From: Massilia varians | GTDB lineage: Bacteria; Pseudomonadota; Gammaproteobacteria; Burkholderiales; Burkholderiaceae_D | NCBI RefSeq assembly: GCF_027923905.1 | Contig: NZ_AP026966.1 | Coordinates: 2,915,001-2,979,000 of the forward strand | DNA: 64,000 nt | Direction of reading: 5' to 3' | Part shown: piece by piece, positions 53,646-61,671 of the stretch | How positions within the stretch are numbered: the stretch's first letter is position 1 | How the letters are laid out: every line of letters begins with the position of its first letter | The notes under the pieces: generated by a model | Seen by the model: only the letters and a program-made list of their open reading frames with translations | Told to the model about the DNA's origin: nothing | Databases searched by the model: none | Position numbers and translations under genes: made by a program

Positions 53646-53778
53646 GGGCCGGGCCACGGCACCGGTGTAAGGGTTAGACGCCGGTGCCGCGATCGCCTCG
53701 TCAGGTCTTTTCCGCAAAGAAAGCTTGCCACTCCGTATCGGACAGCGGTACATCAAAGCAGATGCTACAGTTTTTGGC

Positions 53779-54141
53779 ATGACTGCCGCCTTCCGAAAGA
53801 TAGCCTGGTGTTTGCTGTGTCTGTTGGTCGGGTACCATGGGTACGCAACCGCGGCTGTCACATGCCACAACTTGAAGGCTGAACTGCAGGTCGTGAAGAT
53901 AGATGCCCGGGCCCATAAGGATGATTGCCCGCAAATGCGCTCCGACGTGCCAGAAAGCAGCGATGGAAGCTGTTGCAAATCGAAGTCGCTCTGTTGCTCG
54001 CACTTTAACGTTCCCTACGCGCCTATCCCCTCATCCACACCGCTGGGCGCACCTTCCACTTCTTCCGAGCGGTCGCATTCCTTCCAGGCCGCCTTTTCCA
54101 ATTTCATCCCCCCCGTCCTCGATCCGCCTCCGCGCTCTTGA
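53779..54141 (+). CDS. CopL-like secreted Cys-rich protein (copy 3)
   Basis: 120 residues from the ATG at 53779; an in-frame start 18 codons upstream is possible but would precede the signal peptide (AWCLLCLLVGYHGYATAA). Mature part has a Cys cluster DGSCCKSKSLCCSHFNVPYAP and ends FIPPVLDPPPRS. It shares with the other two members only the order of elements: signal, Cys cluster followed by an aromatic/Pro segment, and a Pro-Pro-Arg end. Confidence 0.55.
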   Translation: MTAAFRKIAWCLLCLLVGYHGYATAAVTCHNLKAELQVVKIDARAHKDDCPQMRSDVPESSDGSCCKSKSLCCSHFNVPYAPIPSSTPLGAPSTSSERSHSFQAAFSNFIPPVLDPPPRS

Positions 54142-54288
54142 CGCATTGCATCGTGCCGTCCTCGCGTCGCCGTTCGCAAGCGATACGAGGCCGCAAGGTA
54201 TTTGATCTCTCCTTCGAAGCTGCAGGTCCGTGTTTCTCTGCGCGGGCACGGTGGCGTTCGCATGAACAACTGAGCAATGAGGTAGAAC

Positions 54289-54957
54289 ATGAAAAGCAAC
54301 AATGCATTGCCCAAGCCGGCTCTGCTGGCGGCTCTGCTATTGTCTGTCGTGGTCCCGGCACGTGCCGATATCACTATTTTTACCGACGAGGCAATGTTCC
54401 TGTCGGCAGTGTCGGCGTCCGGAACCGACCGTTTCGACGACCTTCCAGCCTCTGAACTGGATGCCGAGCTCTCACGTACCGCGGGTGCATACGGGTATCG
54501 GGTCAGTGCGGGACCGGGAGAAGGTGGTTTCTTTCCAGCGATGAATGAAGGCGACGTCTATCTGGCGCCGACGCTTGCCGCCGATGCCGTGCGCTTCAAC
54601 GCGTTTTCACCCGGGGTGTTCGGCTTTGGCGGGAGCTTCTTCGCGACCGATGCCTATGGCGGCTATGTACCCGGACGAACGATCGAGCTCACGGCGATGG
54701 ACGGATCAAGTATCGCAAGCTACACCCTGGATGGATCGGCACCCACCTCGTTCCTCGGATTCCTGTCGACCCGCCCCTTGACCGAGGTAGCGCTGCGCAC
54801 CATTGGCGAGCAAGGAAATGTCTACTGGGCGACCGCAAACAATGTTGTCCTTGCTGTGCCGGAACCATCGGCATACGCGATGTTCCTAGTGGGGGCAGGC
54901 ATCGCCGCCTGCGCAGTACGGCGCCGGCGAGGGCTTGCCTTCGCCTCGGCTAAATGA
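54289..54957 (+). CDS. PEP-CTERM sorting-domain protein
   Basis: 222 residues. Signal peptide (ALLAALLLSVVVPARA), a beta-rich secreted domain (FDDLPASELDAELSRTAG, VFGFGGSFFATDAYGGYVPG), and a C-terminal PEP-CTERM signal: VPEPSAYAMFLVGAGIAACA followed by RRRR. The tripartite tail is recognised by EpsH/exosortase in exopolysaccharide-producing proteobacteria. Its link to copper is unclear. Confidence 0.88.
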   Translation: MKSNNALPKPALLAALLLSVVVPARADITIFTDEAMFLSAVSASGTDRFDDLPASELDAELSRTAGAYGYRVSAGPGEGGFFPAMNEGDVYLAPTLAADAVRFNAFSPGVFGFGGSFFATDAYGGYVPGRTIELTAMDGSSIASYTLDGSAPTSFLGFLSTRPLTEVALRTIGEQGNVYWATANNVVLAVPEPSAYAMFLVGAGIAACAVRRRRGLAFASAK

Positions 54958-54986
54958 ATCGTTCTATTGTGTCTAAAGGAGCCAAC

Positions 54987-55709
54987 ATGAACACCGCAAC
55001 CAATCATTCCGACCGTTCTTCCGTTGTCCGCAACCTCCGCGCGCTGGTGCGCAATCTCGGACTGGGCCTGAGCTTGCTCGTGCCTGCCATCGGCGTGGCC
55101 CACGCCGACGGACCGGGCAGGGGAGCGACCGCACAGTTTGAAAAGAATTACCTCGTCTTCATTATCAATCACCACTATTCCGCCCTGCGGATGACCGAAC
55201 TGGCTGCCGGTACGGACCTGACCCGTGACGCGCAGGTCGTAGCCCCCCAGGAGGGGACGTCACCGACGCCAGGCTTCAACGCGACCCCGGCAAAGGCGAG
55301 CGACGACGAGATCAAGTCCATGGCGCGTATGGGAAACCGTGAGCAGCGCGAGGAGATCGGCCGTGCCCAGCGATTCCTGAGGGAGTGGTACGGCATCCAT
55401 TATCAGCCACAGCTTACGGCGGACGGCCGACGCATGATTGCCATGCTCGAGGCGACGCCGGCCGGGACGCAGTTCAACCAGGTCTTCCTGAGGTCCTTCA
55501 GCAACCATCACCTGGGTGCGCTTGCGCCGAGCCTGCACTGCACGGTCAAGAGCGACCTGAACCATGACGGGTTGCGGCGCTACTGCGAAAACATCGTGGT
55601 CGTCCAGAAGAACGGCATCAACGACATGCGGGAGATGCTGTGTAAGCGCTACTCGGACTGCGGCTTTGTACCGATGACAGGTGACAAGCGGAAGGACAAC
55701 GAGTTCTGA
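54987..55709 (+). CDS. DUF305-like secreted protein, divergent
   Basis: 240 residues from the ATG at 54987 (AAAGGAGCC upstream). Signal peptide with an Arg-containing leader (RNLGLGLSLLVPAIGVAHA). Two DUF305-like helices: YLVFIINHHYSALRMTELAA and FLRSFSNHHLGALAPSLHC, each with the HH pair, and a C-terminal Cys pair region (CENIVV, REMLCKRYSDCGF). Larger than the usual family member and with a ~60-residue insert between the HH helices. Confidence 0.75.
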   Translation: MNTATNHSDRSSVVRNLRALVRNLGLGLSLLVPAIGVAHADGPGRGATAQFEKNYLVFIINHHYSALRMTELAAGTDLTRDAQVVAPQEGTSPTPGFNATPAKASDDEIKSMARMGNREQREEIGRAQRFLREWYGIHYQPQLTADGRRMIAMLEATPAGTQFNQVFLRSFSNHHLGALAPSLHCTVKSDLNHDGLRRYCENIVVVQKNGINDMREMLCKRYSDCGFVPMTGDKRKDNEF

Positions 55710-55718
55710 CCGGAGATG

Positions 55719-55748
55719 GGTTGAAGCGGCTGCGAAGCCGCTTCAACC
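55719..55748 (+). terminator. Stem-loop after the DUF305-like gene
   Basis: GGTTGAAGCGGC / GCCGCTTCAACC form a perfect 12-base stem with loop TGCGAA, 10 bases after the stop. No long T-run, but position and strength favour a terminator insulating the CueR-type promoter downstream. Confidence 0.6.
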
Positions 55749-55794
55749 TGGCAGGAATGCCGCTACCTGCGCCTTCGTTCAGCAGAAATTCCGC

Positions 55795-55825
55795 TTGACC
55801 TTTCCATCATTGGAAGGTTTACAGT
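55795..55825 (+). promoter_or_regulatory. CueR-type (MerR-family) copper promoter before the ferredoxin/copA operon
   Basis: -35 TTGACC (55795-55800) and -10 TACAGT (55820-55825) with a 19-base spacer. Arms ACCTTTCCA and TTGGAAGGT flank a 3-base centre (55798-55818), one step from a perfect dyad. The sequence closely matches the copZ promoter at 38558. It drives the small ORF at 55854, the ferredoxin and the Cu-ATPase. Confidence 0.8.
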
Positions 55826-55853
55826 GGAATAGTCCACTTTCCAGAGGCAATTT

Positions 55854-56054
55854 ATGTATGAGTCCACCCGCCGCGAGGCCCACAGCTCAGACGAGCGCAT
55901 GGCCGCAACGCCCAGTACAGCCTTGCACGACTTCGCGCGTACGAAGCAGGCAGAGAGTGCGCTCTCCGATTCGGACGAGACGCCAGCGACGCCACGCTGT
56001 CTGTTCTGCCGGTATCGCAGTCCAGGTGCCGGAAAGGAGTTGGCGCATGCCTAG
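55854..56054 (+). CDS. Small protein with a CxxC motif, function unknown
   Basis: 66 residues, about 30 bases downstream of the CueR-type -10, so it is the first possible gene of the transcript. AGAGGCAA precedes the ATG. Hydrophilic, no signal peptide, one CLFC pair near residue 50 followed by RYRSPG. It overlaps the ferredoxin start by 8 bases. No family recognised; it may be a leader peptide or a small Cu-binding protein. Confidence 0.5.
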   Translation: MYESTRREAHSSDERMAATPSTALHDFARTKQAESALSDSDETPATPRCLFCRYRSPGAGKELAHA

Positions 56055-56385
56055 AATTACCGTACTACCGCATCCGGAGTGCGCGCCTTCCGGCGCATCG
56101 ATCGAGGTCGCTCCCGGCACCAGCATTTGCGACGCGCTGCTGGAAAATGACGTCGACATCGAGCACGCATGCGGAAAGGTTGGTGCCTGCACGACGTGTC
56201 ACGTCATCGTAAAGAAGGGATTCTCGTCCCTCGCCCAAGCGAGCGAGGATGAGGAAGACATGCTTGACCGGGCTTGGGGCGTGGAGCACTTGTCCCGGTT
56301 GTCGTGCCAGGCCATCGTCGCGGAGACGGATCTTACGGTCGAGATCCCGCGGTATTCCCTGAATCACGCCAAGGAAAACGGATAG
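56047..56385 (+). CDS. fdx: Isc-type 2Fe-2S ferredoxin
   Basis: 112 residues. Cluster ligands Cys42, Cys48, Cys51 and Cys87 ([12 protein letters not shown] ... RLSCQA), the same spacing as E. coli Fdx of the isc operon. Acidic helix [12 protein letters not shown] and the domain size agree. Ferredoxins of this type give electrons to Fe-S cluster assembly, which is a known target of Cu(I) damage. Here the gene lies outside any isc operon, between a CueR-type promoter and a Cu-ATPase gene. Confidence 0.9.
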   Translation: MPRITVLPHPECAPSGASIEVAPGTSICDALLENDVDIEHACGKVGACTTCHVIVKKGFSSLAQASEDEEDMLDRAWGVEHLSRLSCQAIVAETDLTVEIPRYSLNHAKENG

Positions 56386-58700
56386 ACATCACAGGTCGCG
56401 CACCGCTTGCGACAAGCGGGGCTGCGCGAGGACAATCGTTTTTTACTGGAGCTGCCATGAAACATGAAGTGCATGATCACGCCGGTCACCAGCAGAAGGG
56501 CCACGAATGCCACCACGCGCACGGGCATCACGCCGTCGACGCCGCCCCCGACGGAGGCATGGCCGGCGCATCCCAGCATCATCCGACTGCTGCGTCCGAT
56601 AAGCCCTATACCGATCCCGTATGCGGCATGAGCGTTGCTGACCGGCCGGATCGGCGCGTCGAGCACGACGGAGTCCTCTATCACTTCTGCAGCGTGAAGT
56701 GCATGGACAAGTTTCGCGCCAGTCCCACCAGCTATGCGGAGAAAAGCGCCCCGGCGGCTATGCCCGAGGCGCCGCCAGGGACGATCTACACCTGCCCGAT
56801 GCATCCGGAAATCCAGCAAGCCACGCCGGGCAATTGTCCGATATGCGGAATGTCCCTGGAGCCGATGCTGCCGTCGCTGGAGGATGAAGAGAATCCCGAA
56901 TTGGACGACTTCCGCCGTCGTTTCCGGTGGACGCTGCCGCTGACGGTCGTCGTCACCATCCTGGCGATGGCAGGACACCGGATCTTTAGCGGTGGTCTTG
57001 CTTACCAGAGCTGGATCGAACTCGTCCTCAGCACGCCTGTCGTCCTGTGGGCTGGGTGGCCCTTCTTTGTCCGTGGTGCGCAGTCGTTCAAGAATCGCAG
57101 CCCCAATATGTGGACCTTGATCAGTATCGGGGTCGCCGCGGCGTATGGCTACAGCCTGGTGGCGACCGTGTTCCCGGGCCTGTTTCCGTCGAACTTCGCG
57201 ATGCACGGCCGTATCGGCGTCTATTACGAGGCCGCCGCCGTCATCGTTTCGCTGACCCTGCTCGGTCAGATCCTCGAGCTACGCGCACGCTCGCAGACGT
57301 CGGCGGCGATCAAATCCTTGCTCGGCCTTGCACCCAAAACGGCCAGACGGATTCGCGCCGACGGCACCGAAGAAGACATCGAGCTTTCGCACGTCCATAT
57401 CGGCGATTCGTTGCGGGTAAGGCCTGGCGAGAAGGTGCCCGTTGACGGGGTGGTCCTGGAGGGCGAAAGCGCAGTGGATGAAGCCATGCTCACTGGCGAG
57501 CCGCTTCCGGTGACGAAGCGCCCCGGCGACAAGGTCATCGGCGCAACCATCAATACGAGCGGCAGTCTCGTCATTCGCTCCGAACGGGTGGGGTCGCAGA
57601 CCATGCTGTCCCAGATCGTGCAGATGGTCGCGCAGGCCCAACGTTCGCGGGCGCCCATGCAGCGCTTGGCCGACGTGGTCGCCGGCTATTTCGTCACCGT
57701 CGTCGTGGCTGTCGCGCTGCTTACCTTGATCGGTTGGGGACTGTTCGGGCCAGAGCCCAGTTGGGTCTACGGTTTCGTGAACGCCGTTGCGGTCCTGATC
57801 ATCGCCTGCCCGTGCGCATTGGGCCTGGCGACGCCGATGTCGATCATGGCCGCGACAGGCCGCGCCGCCACCCAGGGCGTGCTGTTCCGCGATGCCGCGG
57901 CGATCGAAGCGATGCGCAAGGTCGATACGATCATCGTCGACAAGACCGGCACGCTCACGGAAGGGAAACCTGCGTTCGACCGGGCGATCGCTGCGCCCGG
58001 GTTCGAGGAAGAGGATGTTCTACGGATCGCGGCAAGTATCGACCAGGGGAGCGAGCATCCGCTGGCACACGCCATCGTCGCGGAAGCGCGCAGGCGGAAT
58101 CTGCCGCTGCACAAGCCTGAAACCTTCGAATCGTCCAGTGGGATCGGTGTACGCGGCACAGTGCAGGGCGAGCGGGTAGCATTGGGCAATACGGCGCTCA
58201 TGGACACCGAAAAGGTCGACTGGACGCCACTACAGAAGGCCGCGGAAGAGCTTCGCCAAGTCGGTGCAAGCGTCATGTACCTGGCACTTGAGGGAAAGCT
58301 TGTCGGCCTGATCGCAGTATCCGATCCAGTCAAGGCGACGACGCCGGAAGCACTGGCGACGCTGCGCGATGCCGGCATGACGGTGGTGATGGCGACTGGA
58401 GATGGCGTGACCACGGCGAAGGCGGTCGCGTCGAAGCTCGGGATTTCCGACGTCTATGGAGAGGTCAAGCCACAGGATAAACTGGCCTTGGTCGAACGGC
58501 TGCAGCAACAAGGCAAGGTAGTGGCGATGGCCGGCGATGGCATCAACGATGCTCCGGCGCTGGCGAAAGCGGATGTTGGGATTGCAATGGGTACCGGTAC
58601 TGACGTCGCGATCAATTCGGCGCACGTCACACTCATCAAGGGCGACTTGCGTGCAATTGCGCGATCGCGACTTCTTTCGCTGGAGACTGTGCGCAACATG

Positions 58701-60063
58701 GGACCTGTCAGAAATTCTGTGTGCGGGGCCAGAATTCGTAGTTAGGTAATTGCGTTCGTGAAGCGCTCGCCGAACATAATGGCGAACTGATTGGCAGCCT
58801 GTTTCCAGGTACGCTGCGGCATCTTCCAATCTTTCTCGATATTGCGCAAGGCCAGAAACAACAATTTGGTTGCTGCTTCGTCGCTGGGGAAGTGGCCGCG
58901 GTTCTTGACGATCTTTCGCAGGCGCATATGCAAGCTCTCGATGGCATTGGTCGTGTAGATGATGGTGCGCACTTCCGGCGGATAGGCGAAGAAGGGAATT
59001 ACCTGCTGCCACTGGCGGCGCCACATCGCTGCCACCGTCGGAAATCTGGTGCCCCATGGCCCGGCCGCGAACGCGTCAAGCGCCGCTTCAGCCAAGTCAG
59101 CATTGGCAGCCTGGTAGACGGGCTTCAGGGCCGCCGCCAGCTCCTTGCGGTCCTTCCACGCTGCCAGCGTTGTCGAGTTGCGAATCAGGTGTACGATGCA
59201 GGTCTGAATCTGCGCTTGCGGGTATACCGCCTCGATGGCCTCAGGGAAGCCGCGCAGGCCGTCGACGACGGCGATCAGGATGTCCTCCAGTCCTCGGTTC
59301 TTCAGTTCGTTGAAAACCTTCAGCCAAAACTTGGCTCCTTCCGTTTGCTCGATCCACAGGCCCAGCACCTCCTTGCGGCCATCGGCACGAATGCCCAAGG
59401 CCAGGTAGACGGCCTTGTTCTTGACGGTGCCTTCGTCCCGGATTTTCAGGCGCAGCGCGTCGAAATAGACGATCGGGTACATCGCTTCGAGTGGCCGCTG
59501 CTGCCATTGATTGACCTCTTCGAGAACCTCGTCGGTGATGGTCGAGATCAGGTCTGGCGAGACGTCGGTACCGTACAGCTCCAACAAATGCCCCTGGATT
59601 TCGCGCACGCTCATGCCGCGCGCGTACATGCTGATGACGTGATCGTCAAAGCCCGTCATCCGGCGCTGGTGCTTGGCCACCAGCTTGGGCTCGAAGCTCG
59701 ACAGGCGATCACGTGGAATGTCCAGATGGAGTTCGCCGCCCGGTGTCAGCACCTTCTTCGGACTGCTGCCGTTACGGTGATTCTTGCTGCCTTCGCCCTC
59801 GCTGGCCAGGTGATGGCTCAGCTCGGCCGACAGCATGCGCTCGGCCAGCATCTTCTTGAGCTGTCCGGCCAGGCCAGCTTCACCGAGGATCGATTCGGCG
59901 TCCTTGTTCTCGACCTGGGCGAGCAACTGGTCGATCAGCTCGACCGGGAATGGGTATGCGGCTTTCTGTTTCTTGGGCTTTTTGGTGGTCATCACTTCGG
60001 TCATGGAACAGTCCTTTCGAGATTATTTCATGACCCCGTTCCACACAGAAATACTGACAGGCT
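58701..60063 (-). mobile_element. IS256-family insertion sequence (1363 bp, inside copA)
   Basis: Ends GGACCTGTCAGAAATTCTGT on the left and complement AGCCTGTCAGTATTTCTGT on the right; inverted repeats share CCTGTCAG and TTCTGTGTG. A 9-base duplication CGCAACATG flanks it (58692-58700 and 60064-60072), as usual for IS256. One transposase gene on the minus strand. Confidence 0.93.
58742..60004 (-). CDS. IS256-family (mutator-type) transposase
   Basis: 420 residues. Mutator-type core: [16 protein letters not shown] (D), [20 protein letters not shown] (D), [11 protein letters not shown], and [18 protein letters not shown] (E). N-terminal [19 protein letters not shown] and IPRDR motifs are typical. 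Full length. Confidence 0.93.
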   Translation of the reverse strand: MTEVMTTKKPKKQKAAYPFPVELIDQLLAQVENKDAESILGEAGLAGQLKKMLAERMLSAELSHHLASEGEGSKNHRNGSSPKKVLTPGGELHLDIPRDRLSSFEPKLVAKHQRRMTGFDDHVISMYARGMSVREIQGHLLELYGTDVSPDLISTITDEVLEEVNQWQQRPLEAMYPIVYFDALRLKIRDEGTVKNKAVYLALGIRADGRKEVLGLWIEQTEGAKFWLKVFNELKNRGLEDILIAVVDGLRGFPEAIEAVYPQAQIQTCIVHLIRNSTTLAAWKDRKELAAALKPVYQAANADLAEAALDAFAAGPWGTRFPTVAAMWRRQWQQVIPFFAYPPEVRTIIYTTNAIESLHMRLRKIVKNRGHFPSDEAATKLLFLALRNIEKDWKMPQRTWKQAANQFAIMFGERFTNAIT

Positions 60064-60245
60064 CGCAACATGAGGCAGAATCTCGGCTTTGCCTTCGTTT
60101 ACAACGCCATGGGAATTCCGCTGGCCGCAGGTCTGCTTTATCCCTTTACCGGGCAGCTACTATCGCCGATGATCGCCGCGCTGGCCATGAGCCTGAGTTC
60201 GGTCTCGGTGATCGGTAATGCACTGCGCTTGAGGGGAAGTACCAC

Positions 60246-60431
60246 ATGAACCTGGTTGTTACGGACGAGATGCGGGATCTGACGGTACTGGTCGGGGTCA
60301 TCTTTGGCATCATCGCGGCCGGGTTCATCGCTTACGGCGAGGTCCAGCGACGTCGCGGTCGCAAAGGCCGGACGAAAGAAGCCAATACGCGTGGCAGAAG
60401 AAAGCCTGGCAGGGCTGGCAAGAGCAGGTAG
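60246..60431 (+). CDS. Small single-pass membrane protein of unknown function
   Basis: 61 residues. One membrane helix ([20 protein letters not shown]) and a very basic tail ([19 protein letters not shown]). Its ATG overlaps the original copA stop (ATGA), so it was the last gene of the CueR-type operon. Small membrane proteins that assist P-type pumps are known, but nothing in the sequence proves that here. After the IS256 insertion its expression from the copA promoter is doubtful. Confidence 0.6.
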   Translation: MNLVVTDEMRDLTVLVGVIFGIIAAGFIAYGEVQRRRGRKGRTKEANTRGRRKPGRAGKSR

Positions 60432-60535
60432 GGCGCCGTTTCGCTCATCGTCCGGGTACGGCGGCCTCACAATGTGCTCAGGCGCGCGAGGACCACTCGT
60501 CCGGTCGTAGGGGCGGGTCGCTGGAGGCTAGGCGC

Positions 60536-61069
60536 TTAGCGCACGGCGAGGACCGACTTCCGGATACTCTCGGCCCCAGACGACATTGCGCCGCACTCAA
60601 GCGCTAATTTATGGAATTCTTCCGCGGCCTCGTGAGGATTAAGCCGCGCTGATCGCACAGTGGCACGTGCAGCAGGAGCCAGGTCGTTGATGTCCCCATA
60701 GGTCAAATACCCGGAGAACGCCATGGCCTCCTTGAATTTCGCAACGATATTCGGCGGAAGGGCAGGGCCATAAATGAAGTATTCGAGAAACTTCAAGAAA
60801 TTCCCATGAGCATAGATTTCAGTACCTGAGGTGCCGTTATTCTCGAAAACCTGCTGACGGGATTTCCCGCGCCCTCCTGGATTGCGCGCGGGATCTGTGA
60901 TGTATAAAAGCCGCACTTCGGGGATCGCTCCGCGTTCCAATAAGGACTCGGTCAGGGCAGCCATTGGCATGAGGGATGCGCGGAGCTCATCATGCGATGT
61001 ATAGCGGAACCTGATTTGGTTCAGGAGATCGGTCTCTCGCTCGGTCAGCTCGATGTCGGGTACTCGCAA
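60536..61069 (-). CDS. Conserved-looking cytosolic protein of unknown function
   Basis: 177 residues. The start is a TTG at 61069 with GAGGAGG at proper spacing upstream. No signal peptide. Helical C-terminal half (IVAKFKEAMAFSGYLTYGDI, AARATVRSARLNPHEAAEEF) and a central basic/Asn/Gly segment (PARNPGGRGKSRQQVFENNG). No motif recognised. Stands alone, convergent with the copA operon. Confidence 0.6.
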   Translation of the reverse strand: MRVPDIELTERETDLLNQIRFRYTSHDELRASLMPMAALTESLLERGAIPEVRLLYITDPARNPGGRGKSRQQVFENNGTSGTEIYAHGNFLKFLEYFIYGPALPPNIVAKFKEAMAFSGYLTYGDINDLAPAARATVRSARLNPHEAAEEFHKLALECGAMSSGAESIRKSVLAVR

Positions 61070-61671
61070 ACCAGAACCTCCTCACAAGATGAAAAAGCGA
61101 CCAGCTCGACCAATAGCCCGCTATTGCTGACTGCTAGTGTAGCAAAGACTAATTTCTTACGGTAGCTGAGCAAAGGGCCACTGCTTCTGCAGCACGTCGC
61201 GAGTTGTGAGTATTGGTTAGTTTGTGGCCGAAAGTTCGGCGCTAAAAACCGTATATCGCTTCATCTTGCGAATGATTCGCCATCCTCCGCTATCCAGTGT
61301 TGTTCGTAAGTAGCACCGTCTGTCCTAACTCCTCTCCCAAACTGCTCTTGAGCAATGTATGTAAGGTTGCTTAGCGGATACTACTGCTAGTTAAGTCGAT
61401 TCTGAATGTCCTCCGGTTGGACTTCCGATGGCTCGACGGTACTGACTGTCGAGACCGCCTGGTCTGACACTCGATACCTTGGAGTACGCGGGACCGCGGG
61501 TCTCGTGCAACTTGCGGCGCCACAGCATACAGGGACATTGGCACACTAATAATCCTGCTTTCGTGTTTACGAATCGTAGAGCGAAGTTGGCAGTATTTCC
61601 TTAGTAGAAGAATAAACATAATCCCTTTCCCGTCAGTAAATGGGCGGGAAGCCCGTAAAGGGAAACAACAT
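61070..61671. other. Intergenic region before vgrG, no gene recognised
   Basis: 602 bases with lower GC and frequent stops. A minus-strand frame overlapping 61371-61805 is antisense to vgrG and unconvincing. A stem CCCGTC-N-GCGGGA-like region and AAAGGGA lie just before vgrG. No IS end or tRNA seen. Confidence 0.4.

Larger units (their letters stand above)
56457..60249 (+). pseudogene. copA: Copper-transporting P1B ATPase gene split by an IS256 element
   Basis: Would encode 806 residues. His-rich start ([20 protein letters not shown]), YHS domain (DPVCGMSV ... [12 protein letters not shown], 50-95), a heavy-metal-binding domain (YTCPMHPEI ... [11 protein letters not shown], 111-137) instead of HMA domains, then TM helices, CPC at 451-453, DKTGT at 495-499 and GDGINDAP. 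The element enters after codon 748; skipping it and one 9-base CGCAACATG copy restores [11 protein letters not shown] (TM7) and MSLSSVSV (TM8). The truncated product lacks TM7-TM8 with part of the Cu(I) path and gains a 14-residue junk tail, ending at 58745. First CueR-regulated pump of the window and probably inactive. Confidence 0.9.
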
